This document shows, piece by piece, positions 18,801 to 28,156 of a stretch of 64,000 nt of DNA. Each line of letters opens with the position of its first letter. Position 1 is the first letter of the stretch. Position numbers and translations under genes: made by a program. The notes beneath the pieces were generated by a model that was not told where the DNA came from, did no database searches, and saw nothing but the letters and a program-made list of their open reading frames with translations. Origin of the DNA: Planctomycetota bacterium (GTDB lineage: Bacteria > Planctomycetota > UBA1135 > GCA-002686595); contig JADJNY010000008.1 of the NCBI GenBank assembly GCA_016714045.1, forward strand, positions 124,001 to 188,000, given 5' to 3'.

Positions 18801-19292
18801 CTCGAGGCGCGCGAGCACGAAGCGATCGATCGGGTTGCGACACCACGCCGCATCCTTCACGGCGGGGAGCTCGGGCCGCGTCGGTGCGAGGTAGGCCCAG
18901 TGCGGCTTTCGCTCCGCTTCGGCGGGCCACGGTGCGCCGGCCGCGATCCACGCCGCGAGGCGTTCCTGCGCTTCGGCCGCGAGCGGCGCCGCCTTCTGCG
19001 GCATGCGCTCGTCGGCGTCGGTCGAGCGGAGGCGCCGGAGGAGCTCGCTCTCTTCGGGCTTGCCGGGCACGATCACGGGCTCGGCGCGCTCGACGAGCGC
19101 CGCGCGCGAATCGAGGCGTAGCCCGCCCTTCGCCTCCTCGGGGCCGTGGCACGCGAGGCAGTGCGCGCGGAAGACGCCGCGGACGTCGCGCTCGAAGTCC
19201 CAAACCGCGGCCGACGACGGGGCTTGCGCCGCGGCTCGGCCAGCGAGGACGAGGAACGCGAAGAGGAGCGAGGACGGGGGGCCGTAGGGCAC
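15803..19292 (-). CDS. PSD1-type cytochrome (PSCyt1-DUF1549-PA14-like-DUF1553), one frame change
   Basis: Large exported multidomain protein, about 1,160 residues when the frame is restored. Order: signal (SSLLFAFLVLAGRAAAQ); planctomycete cytochrome domain with heme motif CLACHG; DUF1549 with a second motif CAQCHDH and QEGGTDPEEFR; a discoidin-like segment (TDALDGDPRTGWSG); a PA14-like jelly roll (FGGDDGFRAWLDGELV); DUF1553 (RTRLDLARWLVDPANPLTARV, RANTPLQALxLLNDP-like). The frame changes at a GGG run (ccc, 16960-16962): removing one G joins EDAARVA to DFWRASVSARYGEL. GTG 19292 is taken as start because it lies just before the signal; GTG 19319 is the alternative. Co-operonic with the DUF1501 gene. 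Likely a periplasmic redox/hydrolase complex of unknown substrate. Confidence 0.8.
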
Positions 19293-19335
19293 GGATCGCG
19301 GGGCGCGGTGCGAAGGCACGGACGCGGGGCGCGCG

Positions 19336-19341
19336 AGGATA
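19336..19341 (-). promoter_or_regulatory. candidate -10 element TATCCT for the PSD1-DUF1501 operon
   Basis: Minus-strand agcTATCCTcgc, 17 nt before GTG 19319 and 44 nt before GTG 19292. Matches the recurring TA-K-N-S-T hexamer. Confidence 0.35.
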
Positions 19342-19489
19342 GCTCGCGCGCCGGGGCGGGGGTACCGGACTCCGCGGGGGAGCGGGCGGCCCGCATCGTC
19401 CGCCGCGGGGCCCGGTCCTTCGCGACCGATGGAGCGTGCGTCAAGCTGGAGAGCCCGTGCGGCCCGTGTCCGCGCTCGCGCGCCTCGGC

Positions 19490-19495
19490 TACACT
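19490..19495 (+). promoter_or_regulatory. candidate -10 element TACACT
   Basis: ggcTACACTcga, 38 nt upstream of ATG 19534. Same hexamer type as upstream of other genes; no -35 box recognised. Confidence 0.4.
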
Positions 19496-19533
19496 CGACC
19501 TCGTCCCCGGGCCTCGGAAAAGGAGTTCGACCC

Positions 19534-21657
19534 ATGCACCGATCGATCAGGCGTCTTCCGTCCGTCTTCGCGTCCTGCCTTGCGCTTGCCGGCGCGCTCT
19601 CCGCGCAGGGTTCCGACAACTGCGCGACCCCCACGGTGATCAGCGGCACAGGCAACTTCGCGTTCAACTCCACCGCCGCGACGACGGGCACGCAGGGCCA
19701 GGGCGAAGCGCTCTGCGACTTCTTCGGCTCCACGGCGATCGACCACGACGTGTGGTTCACCTGGACCGCGCCCTCGACCGGCTTCGCCTACCTCTCGTTG
19801 TGCGCCGGGACGTCGTCCTCCTTCGACACGAAGGTCGCCGTCTACCCGGGCACCGCGTGCCCCGCGAACGGCTCGTCGCTCGCGTGCAACGACGACGCGT
19901 GCAACTTCATCTCGGAGGTCGGCTTCAACTGCACGGCCGGGAGCTCGTACGTGCTCCAGATCGGCGCGTTCCCCGGTTCGGGCGGCGCCTCAGGCAGCTT
20001 CAGCCTGACGGTCGGCGCCGCGCCGCCGCCGACGCCGCCGTGCACGAGCACGGGCCCCGACGTCATCGTGGGCGAGCTGATCGACACGCTGAACGCGAGC
20101 CCGCTCGGCGGCGTCGACGCGCTCGCGATCGGTACGTACTCGTGCAACATCGGCAACACGCAGCTGAACTGGATCTCGAGCAACGCGAACCACCCGGTGA
20201 TCGCGCAGAACCTGTACCGCTACAAGATCGTCGCGGGCGCGGGACGCTTCGAACAGGTCGGGATGAGCTGGCTCAAGCACGGCTTCACCGCGCTGCAAGA
20301 CTCGCTCTGCTGCCCGACGTGCACGTCCTCGGGGACCGGCTCGCGCCTCGGCATCGGCTGCGCGGACCCGTACACCGCGGGCCTCAACGGCGCGCAGGGC
20401 GGTCTCGGCCCGCACTGGCAGGTCGACGCGCAGACGGGGATCTTCACGTACCCGCCGGCTAACCCCGCGTGGGCGGGCAGCGTCGCGCGCCGCCTCCAGG
20501 TCGCGGTCGCCGACTGTGAGGTCACCGGCGCGCCGGGCGCTGCGCGCTACTTCGGCGAAGGTCAGTACGTGACGCGCGACGACGCGCTCGCGGGCAACCA
20601 GAACAACAACTCGTCGTGGCGCGAGATGTTCCTGACGAGCCCCGCGGCCGGCAACTTCGACTTCAACCTGACGGGCCCCACGTTCCGCGCGCAGTCCGCG
20701 ATCGAGGCGTGGCCGCAGATCGAGAGCGGCGTGACCCTGAACACGGTCACGGCCACGGGCAAGATCCTCGTTGGCTCGAAGGCGACGAACCTCGGCGGCG
20801 GCCAGTGGCACTACGAGTACGCCGTCTACAACATGAACTCGAGCCGCAACGTCGGGTCGTTCTCCGTGCCGGTGCCCGCGGGCACGGTCGTGTCGAACAT
20901 CGGCTTCCGCGACGTCGCCTACCACGACGGCGACGGCAACGGCAGCGTCAACTACAGCGGCGTCGACTGGGTCGGCGCGGTCTCGGGCGGCGCGATCACG
21001 TGGGCTTGCGAGACGCAGGCCGTCAACAACAACGCGAACGCGATCCGCTGGGGCACGACCTACAACTTCCGCTTCGACGCGAACGTCGCGCCGACGAGCG
21101 GGAGCCTCACGCTCGGCCTCTGGACGCCCGGTACGCCCTCGACGATCGCGACGACCGGCGACGTCCCCGGCGCGGGCACGTTCCTCGCTTACTGCGCGGG
21201 CGACGGCGTCGACCCGCTCGTCACCACGCCGTGCCCGTGCGGGAACGTCGGCGCGGCGGGCAACGGCTGCGCGAGCTCGTTCAACGCGAGCGGCGCGCAC
21301 CTCTCCGCGCACGGCGCGGTCGCGACGGACGACGTCGTGCTCGACGGTTCGGGCATGAACCCGACCGGCAACTGCATCTTCCTCAAGGGCGACCTGAACG
21401 TCCCGGGCGGCCTCGTGTTCGGCGACGGCCTGCGCTGCCTCGACGGCAACCTGATCCGTCTGCGCACGAAGGCGCTCGCGGGCGGCGCCGCGAGCTTCCC
21501 CGATTCGGCGGACACGATCACGCTGTCCGCGCGCGGCGGGACGCCGGTGGCCTCGGGGTTGACGGGCTACTACACCGTCTACTACCGCAACGCGTCGGCC
21601 GGCTTCTGCCCGCCCGAGACGTTCAACGCCGCGAACGGCTTCCGCGTCACCTGGTGA
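19534..21657 (+). CDS. large secreted protein with shared C-terminal Cys/aromatic module
   Basis: 707 residues; start fixed by AAAAGGAG (19518-19525) 8 nt before ATG. Signal peptide MHRSIRRLPSVFASCLALAG with cleavage near ALSAQG. Residues about 25-165 form a pre-peptidase C-terminal/CUB-like beta sandwich (DHDVWFTWTAPSTG, FDTKVAVYPG). The middle 350 residues are a beta-rich domain I do not recognise. The last 140 residues (from CPCGNVGAAGNGC) contain FGDGLRC and end YYRNASAGFCPPETFNAAN...VTW; the same module ends the next gene. Disulfide-rich and extracytoplasmic; a sorting or anchoring signal is a plausible reading of a shared terminal module. Function unknown. Confidence 0.78.
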   Translation: MHRSIRRLPSVFASCLALAGALSAQGSDNCATPTVISGTGNFAFNSTAATTGTQGQGEALCDFFGSTAIDHDVWFTWTAPSTGFAYLSLCAGTSSSFDTKVAVYPGTACPANGSSLACNDDACNFISEVGFNCTAGSSYVLQIGAFPGSGGASGSFSLTVGAAPPPTPPCTSTGPDVIVGELIDTLNASPLGGVDALAIGTYSCNIGNTQLNWISSNANHPVIAQNLYRYKIVAGAGRFEQVGMSWLKHGFTALQDSLCCPTCTSSGTGSRLGIGCADPYTAGLNGAQGGLGPHWQVDAQTGIFTYPPANPAWAGSVARRLQVAVADCEVTGAPGAARYFGEGQYVTRDDALAGNQNNNSSWREMFLTSPAAGNFDFNLTGPTFRAQSAIEAWPQIESGVTLNTVTATGKILVGSKATNLGGGQWHYEYAVYNMNSSRNVGSFSVPVPAGTVVSNIGFRDVAYHDGDGNGSVNYSGVDWVGAVSGGAITWACETQAVNNNANAIRWGTTYNFRFDANVAPTSGSLTLGLWTPGTPSTIATTGDVPGAGTFLAYCAGDGVDPLVTTPCPCGNVGAAGNGCASSFNASGAHLSAHGAVATDDVVLDGSGMNPTGNCIFLKGDLNVPGGLVFGDGLRCLDGNLIRLRTKALAGGAASFPDSADTITLSARGGTPVASGLTGYYTVYYRNASAGFCPPETFNAANGFRVTW

Positions 21658-21697
21658 CCGGCGACGAGGCGCGTTTCGCGTCTCCGCTCTCTTCCCG

Positions 21698-21727
21698 AGC
21701 GGCCGGCCTCGTCCGAGGCCGGCCGCT
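21698..21727 (+). terminator. hairpin terminator between two secreted-protein genes
   Basis: GCGGCCGGCCTC (21699-21710), loop GTCC, GAGGCCGGCCGC (21715-21726), extended by A21698-T21727 and followed by TTCTCT. A clear intrinsic-type terminator 41 nt after the stop. Confidence 0.7.
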
Positions 21728-21770
21728 TCTCTGGGTGGAGCGCCGCACCGCACTCCTCGGCCTCCTCAGC

Positions 21771-23691
21771 ATGTACCGAATCGACCGACTGCGATCGCTC
21801 TGGTTGCTCCTCGTCGCCGCCCCGGCGGCGGGCGCAACTCTCGGTCGTCTCCGTCACGCCGCCGCCGGGCGCGTCGAACGTCGCTCCTCGAACGAGCTTC
21901 GCGATCCAGTTCGACCGGCCCGTCGACCCCGCGAGCCTCGCCACACCGGGAGCGGCGTGCGAGCTCGCGGGCGGGTTCACGGGCGCCGTTCCAGCCACGT
22001 GGACGCTCGAAAACGGCGGGCTCGTCCTGCGCTGCACGCCGTCGCGCGCGTTCGCGGCGGGGGAGCCGGTGCACCTCGCGCTGCGTCGGCCGCTCGCGGC
22101 GCTCGACGGCTCGCTCGTGCGCCGTCCGGGCTGGATCGCGGGTTTCCGCGTCGCGGCGGAGCCCGCGGCGATGGACTTCACGCTGGTGCAGGACTCCGAC
22201 GTGCGCGACCAGCCCGGCGTCCTCGTGCGCATCTACGGCGCGAACCTCTGCGACCTCGACGGCGACGGCGCGATCGACCTGCCGGTGATCTGCGAGAACT
22301 CGGACGACGTGCGCGTGCTGCTCAACCGCGCCGACGGCACGGGTCGCATGGAGCCGTGGATCGCGCCGCCGTTCCCCGTGCTCGCGACGCCGAGCCCGAA
22401 CGAGTCGTGCGACCTCGACGGCGACGGGAACACCGACCTCGTCGTCGCCAACGTCGGCGGGAACGCGGTGTCGATCGCGTACGGCAACGGCGACGGCACG
22501 TTCCGCGGCCGCACGGACCTCCCCGTCGGGCTCGGGCCGCGCGGGCTCGCCGTGCTCGACGTCGACGCGGACGGCGACCTCGACCTTGTGACGGCGAACG
22601 TGCTCTCCGACGACCTCTCGCTCGTGCGCAACTTGGGCGGCGGAGCGTTCGCGCCGGCCGCGAGCTTCGAGGGCGGCGGCTCGGGCGAGGAAGCGCTTGC
22701 GGCGGGAGACATGGACGAGGACGGGATCCTCGACCTCGTCGTCGGCGCGCGGCTCTCGCAGCGCGTGATCGTGCTGCACGGACAAGGGAACGGGGCGTTC
22801 ATGCCGGTCTCGTCGACGTTCGGCGGCGGCCTCGCGTGGCAGATCACGCTCGGCGACGTGAACGGCGACCGCCACCTCGACGTCACGGTCGCGAACTCGA
22901 CCTCGCACACGGCGGGCGTCCTGCTCGGGAACGGCGCGGGCGGTCTCGGCGCCGCGCAGGTGTTCCCGCTGCCCCCGTTCGTCACCGCGAGCGACCTCGG
23001 CGATCTCGACGGCGACGGCGACCTCGACTGGGTGCTCTCGTGCCACGCGGGCGGGATCTGGCGGCTCTTCGCGAACGACGGGCTCGGCGGGTTCTCCTTC
23101 GTGCGCGACTTCGTGGCGACGTCGAACCCGGCGTGCGCCGCGCTCGCGGACCTCGACGAGGACCGCGACCTCGACCTCGTGCTGCTCGACGAGATCGCCG
23201 ACCGCGTGCAGATCCTGCGCAACGGCGCCGAGCCCGTGACGCGCGCCTGCGCCGGCGATGGCGTCGCGGCGGACTGTCCGTGTGGCAACGCGGGGGCGCC
23301 GGGCCGGGGCTGCGCGCACTCGAGTTCGTCCGCCGGTGCCGCGTTGAGCACGTCGGGTAGCGTTGCAGTCGACACGGCGCAGCTCGCGGCGAGCGGTCTG
23401 CCGGCGAGCGCGCTCGTGCTGTTCCTCGCCGGCGACGCGTACGCGCCGCCCGCTCCCTTCGGCGACGGCCTCCTCTGCGCGAGCGGCGCGCTGCGGCGCT
23501 TCGGACGGCAGAACGCGCAGTCGGGGAGCGCTTCGTTCCCGACGCCTGGCTCCGTCGCGCTGTCGACGGCCAGCGCGACCGCGCCGGGCAGCGGCGAGCT
23601 GCGCGTCTATCAGGCGTACTACCGCAACGCCGCGGCGTTCTGCACGAGCGCCACGTTCAACGCGACGAACGCGCTCGTGGTGCTGTGGTGA
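21771..23691 (+). CDS. secreted FG-GAP/VCBS repeat protein with Ig-like domain and shared C-terminal module (one frame change)
   Basis: The signal peptide (MYRIDRLRSLWLLLVAAPAA) starts at ATG 21771 in one frame; the mature protein continues in the next frame from QLSVVSVTPPPGASNVAP. Removing one G from GGG at 21830-21832 joins them as VAAPAAAQLSVVSV, a perfect cleavage site. Then come an SbsA/Big_5 Ig-like domain (about residues 25-115), seven FG-GAP repeats of the form DLDGDGxxDLVVAN, which would bind calcium in a beta-propeller, and the C-terminal module CPCGNAGAPGRGC...FGDGLLC...YYRNAAAFC...FNATNALVVLW. About 640 residues in total. Likely a surface-exposed adhesion or binding protein; the terminal module links it to the preceding gene. 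Confidence 0.78.
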
Positions 23692-23733
23692 GCGCACGCA
23701 CTCAGTGAGCGGGGAACGAGCCCTCGGAGGCGC

Positions 23734-25371
23734 TCACGCGTGCACGCCCGGCGCTTCGTGGCCGGTCGCCTCGACCCACTTCGAGTAGTCCGAGTGGAAC
23801 ACGAGCGGCTTCCCGTCGTTCTTCGCGCCGCCCGACAGGTCGAGCACCTTGTTCGCGAGCCCCTTCAGGAACGCGCGGTCGTGCGAGACGAAGAGCAGCG
23901 TGCCCTCGAACGCGGAGAGCGTCTTCACCAGCATTTCCTTCGTCACCAAGTCGAGGTGGTTCGTCGGCTCGTCGAGCACGAGGAAATTCGGCGGGTCGAA
24001 CAGCATCAGCGCGAGCACGAGGCGCGAGCGCTCGCCGCCCGACAGGCTCGCGACGCGCTTGTCGATCTCGTCGGTCGAGAACTGGAACGCGCCGAGCAGG
24101 TTGCGCTTCACGGAGATGTTGGCGGTGGGGAAGCGGTTGTCGATCTCCTCCCACACGGACTTCGCGGGGTCGAGGATCTCCAGCGCCGACTGCGCGAAGT
24201 ACCCGAGCTTGAGCGACGCGCCGAGGCGCACCGTCCCCGCGTCGGGTTTCGACACGCCCGCGACGAGCTTGAGCAGCGTGCTCTTGCCCGCGCCGTTGAC
24301 GCCCATCACGCACCAGCGCTCGCCGCGCTTCACCTCGAAATCGAAGCCGTCGTAGATCGCGCGCGTGCCGTAGCGCTTCGAGAGCCCCGCGATCGTCACG
24401 ACGTCGTTGCCCGAGCGCGGCGGCGGACGGAACTCGAAGGGCACGAGCTCGCGCTTCTTCGGCGGCTCGAGCTTCTCGATCTTGTCGAGCTTCTTCACGC
24501 GCGACTGCACCTGCGCGGCCTTCGCGGCGTGGCGCTCGAAGCGCTCGATGAAGCGCTCTTCCTTCTTCAGCATCGCCTGCTGGCGGACGAACGCGGCCTC
24601 CTGCTGCGCGGCGCGCTGCTTCTGCTCGCGCTCGTAGAAGTCGTAGTTGCCGCCGTAGGAGACGAGCTCGCCCTCGTCGATCTCGACGACGCGCGACACG
24701 ACGCGGTTCATGAAGTCGCGGTCGTGGCACGTCATCAGCACGGCGGCCGGCGAGTCCTTGATGAACTGCTCGAGCCACAGGATCGACTCGATGTCCAGGT
24801 GGTTCGTCGGCTCGTCGAGCAGGAGCGCGTCGCACTCGCCGATCAGCACCTTCGCCATCGCGACGCGCATCTTCCAACCGCCCGAGAGCGCGCCGACGTC
24901 GCCGTCGATCTGTTCGGGATGGAAGCCGAGCCCGTCGAGCACCGTGCGCGCGCGCGCCTCGAGCTCGTAGCCGCCGAGCTTCTGGTACTCCTCCTGCACC
25001 TCGCCGAAGCGCGCGAGCAGCTTGTCGTAGTCGACGTCGGGCGGCGGTTCCGCGAGGTGGTGCTGGAGCTCCTCGAGCTCGTGGTGCAGCGCACCCGCGC
25101 GCCCGCTGCCCGCGATCGCCTCGTCGAGCACGCTGCGTCCCTGCATGTCGCCCGCGTCCTGCTTGAAGTAACCGAGGCGCAGCGTCTTCGGCAGGTTGAC
25201 GTCGCCCTCGTCCGGCGTCTCCTCGCCCGCGATCATCCGGAAGAGCGTGCTCTTGCCAGAGCCGTTGGGACCGACGAGACCGACCTTTTCGCCCGGGTCG
25301 AGCTGGAAGGAGGCCTCGACCAGCAGGAGCTGGCGGCCGTAGTGCTTCGAGATGCGGGAGAGGGCGATCAT
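23734..25371 (-). CDS. ABC-F family ATPase
   Basis: 545 residues with two nucleotide-binding domains and no membrane segments, the ABC-F layout. Domain 1: Walker A GPNGSGKST, signature LSGGWKMR, Walker B LLLDEPTNHLD. Domain 2: GVNGAGKST, LSGGERSR, LVLDEPTNHLD. A charged linker (FIERFERHAAKAAQVQSRVKKLDKIEK) separates them, the interdomain arm that reaches the ribosomal P site in this family. Such proteins act on the ribosome to relieve stalls (EttA, Uup, YheS types) or in antibiotic protection; the subtype cannot be fixed. Start ATG 25371 lies only 8 nt from a TATCGT -10-like element, so the mRNA may be nearly leaderless. Convergent with the FG-GAP gene. Confidence 0.92.
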   Translation of the reverse strand: MIALSRISKHYGRQLLLVEASFQLDPGEKVGLVGPNGSGKSTLFRMIAGEETPDEGDVNLPKTLRLGYFKQDAGDMQGRSVLDEAIAGSGRAGALHHELEELQHHLAEPPPDVDYDKLLARFGEVQEEYQKLGGYELEARARTVLDGLGFHPEQIDGDVGALSGGWKMRVAMAKVLIGECDALLLDEPTNHLDIESILWLEQFIKDSPAAVLMTCHDRDFMNRVVSRVVEIDEGELVSYGGNYDFYEREQKQRAAQQEAAFVRQQAMLKKEERFIERFERHAAKAAQVQSRVKKLDKIEKLEPPKKRELVPFEFRPPPRSGNDVVTIAGLSKRYGTRAIYDGFDFEVKRGERWCVMGVNGAGKSTLLKLVAGVSKPDAGTVRLGASLKLGYFAQSALEILDPAKSVWEEIDNRFPTANISVKRNLLGAFQFSTDEIDKRVASLSGGERSRLVLALMLFDPPNFLVLDEPTNHLDLVTKEMLVKTLSAFEGTLLFVSHDRAFLKGLANKVLDLSGGAKNDGKPLVFHSDYSKWVEATGHEAPGVHA

Positions 25372-25378
25372 CCCCGCG

Positions 25379-25384
25379 ACGATA
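25379..25384 (-). promoter_or_regulatory. candidate -10 element TATCGT for the ABC-F gene
   Basis: Minus-strand gcgTATCGTcgc, 8 nt upstream of ATG 25371, implying a very short leader if functional. Confidence 0.35.
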
Positions 25385-25487
25385 CGCGATTCCGCCGCGC
25401 GGGCCAATTGCGCGTCCGCCGGAACGCGGGGCGCGCGGCCGCCGGAACGAGCGCCACGCGGCAGGGGATTCGTGCCGGGCGCGCCGG

Positions 25488-25493
25488 TAGACT
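25488..25493 (+). promoter_or_regulatory. candidate -10 element TAGACT
   Basis: cggTAGACTgcg, 20 nt upstream of ATG 25514 and just upstream of its AGGAG ribosome site. Confidence 0.4.
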
Positions 25494-25513
25494 GCGCGGC
25501 AGGAGCCCCGCAC

Positions 25514-25975
25514 ATGTACGAGATCACGCTGACCGTCCACTCCCTCCTCCGCCTGGCCGCGCTCGTGCTCGTCGGGATCGCGTTCCTGCGCGCGGCACAG
25601 GGCGCGTTTGCGGGCCGCATGTTCACGAACGGCGACCGCCAAGCGGCGCTCGTGGCGACGATCGCGCTCGATCTCCAGCTACTCGTGGGGCTCATCCTGC
25701 ACTTCGCGCTGAGCCCGGTCACGCAGAACGCGATGTCGAACATGGGCGCGGCGATGAAGGACCCGGAGCTGCGCCGTTGGACGGTCGAGCACCCGACGCT
25801 GATGCTCGTTGCGATCGTCGTCGTGCATGTCGGTTCCGCGCTGCGTAAGCGCTGCGAGAGCGACGGCCTGCGGCATCGGTGGTCCGCGATCACGCTCGGC
25901 GCGGCGCTCGCGCTGATCCTGATCGGCATGCCGTGGCCGGGCGGAGAGAACGCGCGGCCGTTCGTGCGGTTCTGA
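25514..25975 (+). CDS. four-helix membrane protein, sometimes annotated cytochrome b-like
   Basis: 153 residues; AGGAG at 25501-25505 fixes ATG 25514. Four predicted membrane spans: LLRLAALVLVGIAFL, the stretch after GDRQAALVATIALDLQLLVGLIL, LMLVAIVVVHVG, and ITLGAALALILIGMPWP. The pattern HSLLR...TNGDRQAAL...QLLVGLILHF...MKDPELRRWTVEH...PWP closely follows a small protein family I recall from Bacteroidetes, usually labelled cytochrome B or hypothetical; conserved His residues in helices 1, 3 and the loop could bind heme but this is unproven. Transcribed divergently from the ABC-F gene; a hairpin follows. Confidence 0.7.
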   Translation: MYEITLTVHSLLRLAALVLVGIAFLRAAQGAFAGRMFTNGDRQAALVATIALDLQLLVGLILHFALSPVTQNAMSNMGAAMKDPELRRWTVEHPTLMLVAIVVVHVGSALRKRCESDGLRHRWSAITLGAALALILIGMPWPGGENARPFVRF

Positions 25976-25980
25976 TCCGC

Positions 25981-26018
25981 CCGAGCGCGGTGCCGGCGAG
26001 GCCGGCTCGCGCGCTCGG
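25981..26018. terminator. bidirectional hairpin between convergent genes
   Basis: CCGAGCGCG (25981-25989) pairs with CGCGCTCGG (26010-26018), enclosing a second stem GCCGGC-gag-GCCGGC (25992-26006 region). It sits between the plus-strand membrane protein and minus-strand hydrolase stops. Confidence 0.55.
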
Positions 26019-26022
26019 ATCC

Positions 26023-27963
26023 CTAGCGCGCCGCCGCCGCGTTCATCGCCTGGTTGCGCGCGTGGTCGGTGTAGTTCGCGGGGTTGCTCATGCCCGTCGT
26101 GTGGCACCACCCCGTGACGTGGCCCATCGAGTGCGCGCCGGGGAGCTGGCCGCGCACCTGCTCGACCGTGCCGTCCTCGGGGTCGGAGAGGAAAAGGCTC
26201 GTGAGGAAGTTGCACGCCGAGCCCGAGTTCGACGTCGTCCAGTACCACACCTGGTCGCGCGCCCACGTCGGGATCCCCGCGAGCCACGTCGCCGAGCCCG
26301 AAGGCGTCATGTCGCTGTTCACGCCGCACGCGAACGAACCGAGCGACGCGAGCGGCGTCCCCTGGTACGGCGTCGCGACGCTCTGGATCCGGCGCGGGCC
26401 GGTCGAGGCGTCGAGCGGTGAGTGGTAGTACGTGAGGAGGTGCAGCGCCGCGCACCCGCCCTGGCTGTGCGCGACGACGCCGAACGAGCCGAGGTTCGCC
26501 TGCGCCCCGCGCTGCACGAGGAGCTGCGCGAACTGGTCGTGGCTGCGGTTCTGGTTCGGGTCGAGGAACTCGAGCTTGGGCGCGGTGAAGTCGGCCGCGG
26601 GCCAGATCGAGCCCGACGAGCAGTAGCCGTGCACGAGCATCAGCGCGGGCGCGGTCGGCGCGTACGTGCCGGGCGTGTGCGGACCGGCGTTCGCCGGGCC
26701 CGGCGCGAGCAGCGTCGACGGCCCCGTCAGCATGTCGGGCGCGATCGTGACTGCGGGTGCGCCTGCGCGCGGCGCGAGCGCGGGGAGCGCGAGCGGCAGC
26801 GCGTCGAGCCTGTCGAACACGACCTCCGTGTCCGGGTCCTGCACGCGCACGGCGCGCAACTCGAACGGCGCGGAGGCACCGGCGAGTTCGATCCAGCGGC
26901 GGTCGAGCGCGAGCGCGAGCTCGGCCCGGTCGCCGCGCGCGCGCGGCGCGACCTGGCGCGAGAGCCAGCACAGGGGCGCCCACTCGCCGCGCGTGTCGGT
27001 GCCCCAGACCTCGGCGGATACGTGCAGGCGCCGCGCGGAGTCCATCCCGTCGAGCAGGAACGCGCCGAGCGCGAGCTCGATGCGGAGCTCGTCCTCGATG
27101 CGCGCGTCGACGCTCCCGTCGAGCACGGCGCGGCGCTCGAGCACCGGGAACGCGAGCTGGACGGTGCGCGCGAACGGCGCGCCGGTCGCGAGCTCGCCCT
27201 CGAACTCGACGCGCGCGCGGAGCTCACCCGACAGGCCGCGCGGCAGCGGCGCGCCGAACAATCCGTCGTTCTCGGCGCCGTCCGCGTGCGCTCCGTCGTC
27301 GGCGAGCGCGAGCTCGAGTGCGCCGCGGGGCGTGTCGAGCACGACGCGGGCGCGTCCGACGGTCGCGCGCGGGCCGGCGGCGTCGAAGCGTGCGTGGATC
27401 GCGATCGGTTCGTCGGCGACGAGGACAGGCGTCGAGACCCACGCGGCGAGGCGCGGTGCGCCGCTCGTGCGCGCGCACAACCAGCCGGGCTCCGGAACGC
27501 GGCCGGCTGGGGCCGTCACGCGCACCGCGAGGCGTCCAGCGGACGCGAAGGGTGCGTCGTAGCGCGCGACCGCGTGGCCGGGCAGCTCCGACCCGGGATC
27601 CTGCACGGCGCGCGTCGCGCGCACGACGTCGGTGAACGGTCGCCACGCGCCGTCCGTGTCGCGCGCATCGAGCGTCCACGCGCCCGCGTCGATCGAGAGC
27701 AGGGCGACCGCGAGCGCGCCGTCCGCGTCGAGCGCGAGCTCGTGCTCCGCGACCCACGCGCCGTCGCGCCGGCGTTCGAAGCGGAGCGGGTGCACGCTCG
27801 CCGCCGAGCGCGTGGCCGTGCTCTCGGGCGCGGGGAGCCGCACGACGCCCCCGTGGACGTCCGCGGGCGGTGCCGCCACCTGGCGCGGTGACTGGGCAGC
27901 GGCGGCGGTGGCGAAGAAGGTCGCGACGAGGGCGACGCGCGTGGACCTGAAGTGGAGCTGCAT
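26023..27963 (-). CDS. secreted alpha/beta-hydrolase (lipase-like) with large N-terminal beta region
   Basis: 646 residues from ATG 27963 with a signal peptide (VALVATFFATAAAAQS). Residues 25-410 are Ala/Arg/Asp-rich beta sequence resembling the stalk domains found before planctomycete lipases. The C-terminal 230 residues are an alpha/beta-hydrolase: oxyanion strand ALMLVHGYCSSG, nucleophile elbow VVAHSQGG (Ser about 500) and a C-terminal His-rich segment (GAHSMGHVTGWCH) that can supply the catalytic His. Several Cys suggest disulfides. It would hydrolyse an ester or lipid outside the cytoplasm. A TAGGCT element lies 18 nt upstream; no Shine-Dalgarno is visible. Substrate unknown. Confidence 0.75.
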   Translation of the reverse strand: MQLHFRSTRVALVATFFATAAAAQSPRQVAAPPADVHGGVVRLPAPESTATRSAASVHPLRFERRRDGAWVAEHELALDADGALAVALLSIDAGAWTLDARDTDGAWRPFTDVVRATRAVQDPGSELPGHAVARYDAPFASAGRLAVRVTAPAGRVPEPGWLCARTSGAPRLAAWVSTPVLVADEPIAIHARFDAAGPRATVGRARVVLDTPRGALELALADDGAHADGAENDGLFGAPLPRGLSGELRARVEFEGELATGAPFARTVQLAFPVLERRAVLDGSVDARIEDELRIELALGAFLLDGMDSARRLHVSAEVWGTDTRGEWAPLCWLSRQVAPRARGDRAELALALDRRWIELAGASAPFELRAVRVQDPDTEVVFDRLDALPLALPALAPRAGAPAVTIAPDMLTGPSTLLAPGPANAGPHTPGTYAPTAPALMLVHGYCSSGSIWPAADFTAPKLEFLDPNQNRSHDQFAQLLVQRGAQANLGSFGVVAHSQGGCAALHLLTYYHSPLDASTGPRRIQSVATPYQGTPLASLGSFACGVNSDMTPSGSATWLAGIPTWARDQVWYWTTSNSGSACNFLTSLFLSDPEDGTVEQVRGQLPGAHSMGHVTGWCHTTGMSNPANYTDHARNQAMNAAAAR

Positions 27964-27981
27964 GGCGGTACCGTCCCGTCG

Positions 27982-27987
27982 AGCCTA
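27982..27987 (-). promoter_or_regulatory. candidate -10 element TAGGCT for the hydrolase gene
   Basis: Minus-strand cggTAGGCTcga, 18 nt before ATG 27963. Confidence 0.4.
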
Positions 27988-28077
27988 CCGCGCCCCGGCG
28001 CGGGGGCGGCGCGCCGCTACGAACTTCTCCGGCCGATCCGCGGCGCGCGCGGGTCTTCCCCGCGCGCGACCATCGGG

Positions 28078-28083
28078 TATCGT
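28078..28083 (+). promoter_or_regulatory. candidate -10 element TATCGT for the oxidoreductase-ApbE cluster
   Basis: gggTATCGTgcg, 73 nt upstream of ATG 28157 and divergent from the hydrolase promoter. Confidence 0.35.
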
Positions 28084-28156
28084 GCGCCCGGTTTCCCGCG
28101 CACGACTCCGCGAGCGAGCCGCGCGACGGACCGGTCCCGAAAGCCCCCCCCGCACC

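Noticed and set aside
23688..23737. GTGAGCGC...GCGCTCAC as a terminator between convergent genes
   Set aside because: Only 8-bp arms with a 34-nt loop; too weak to call.
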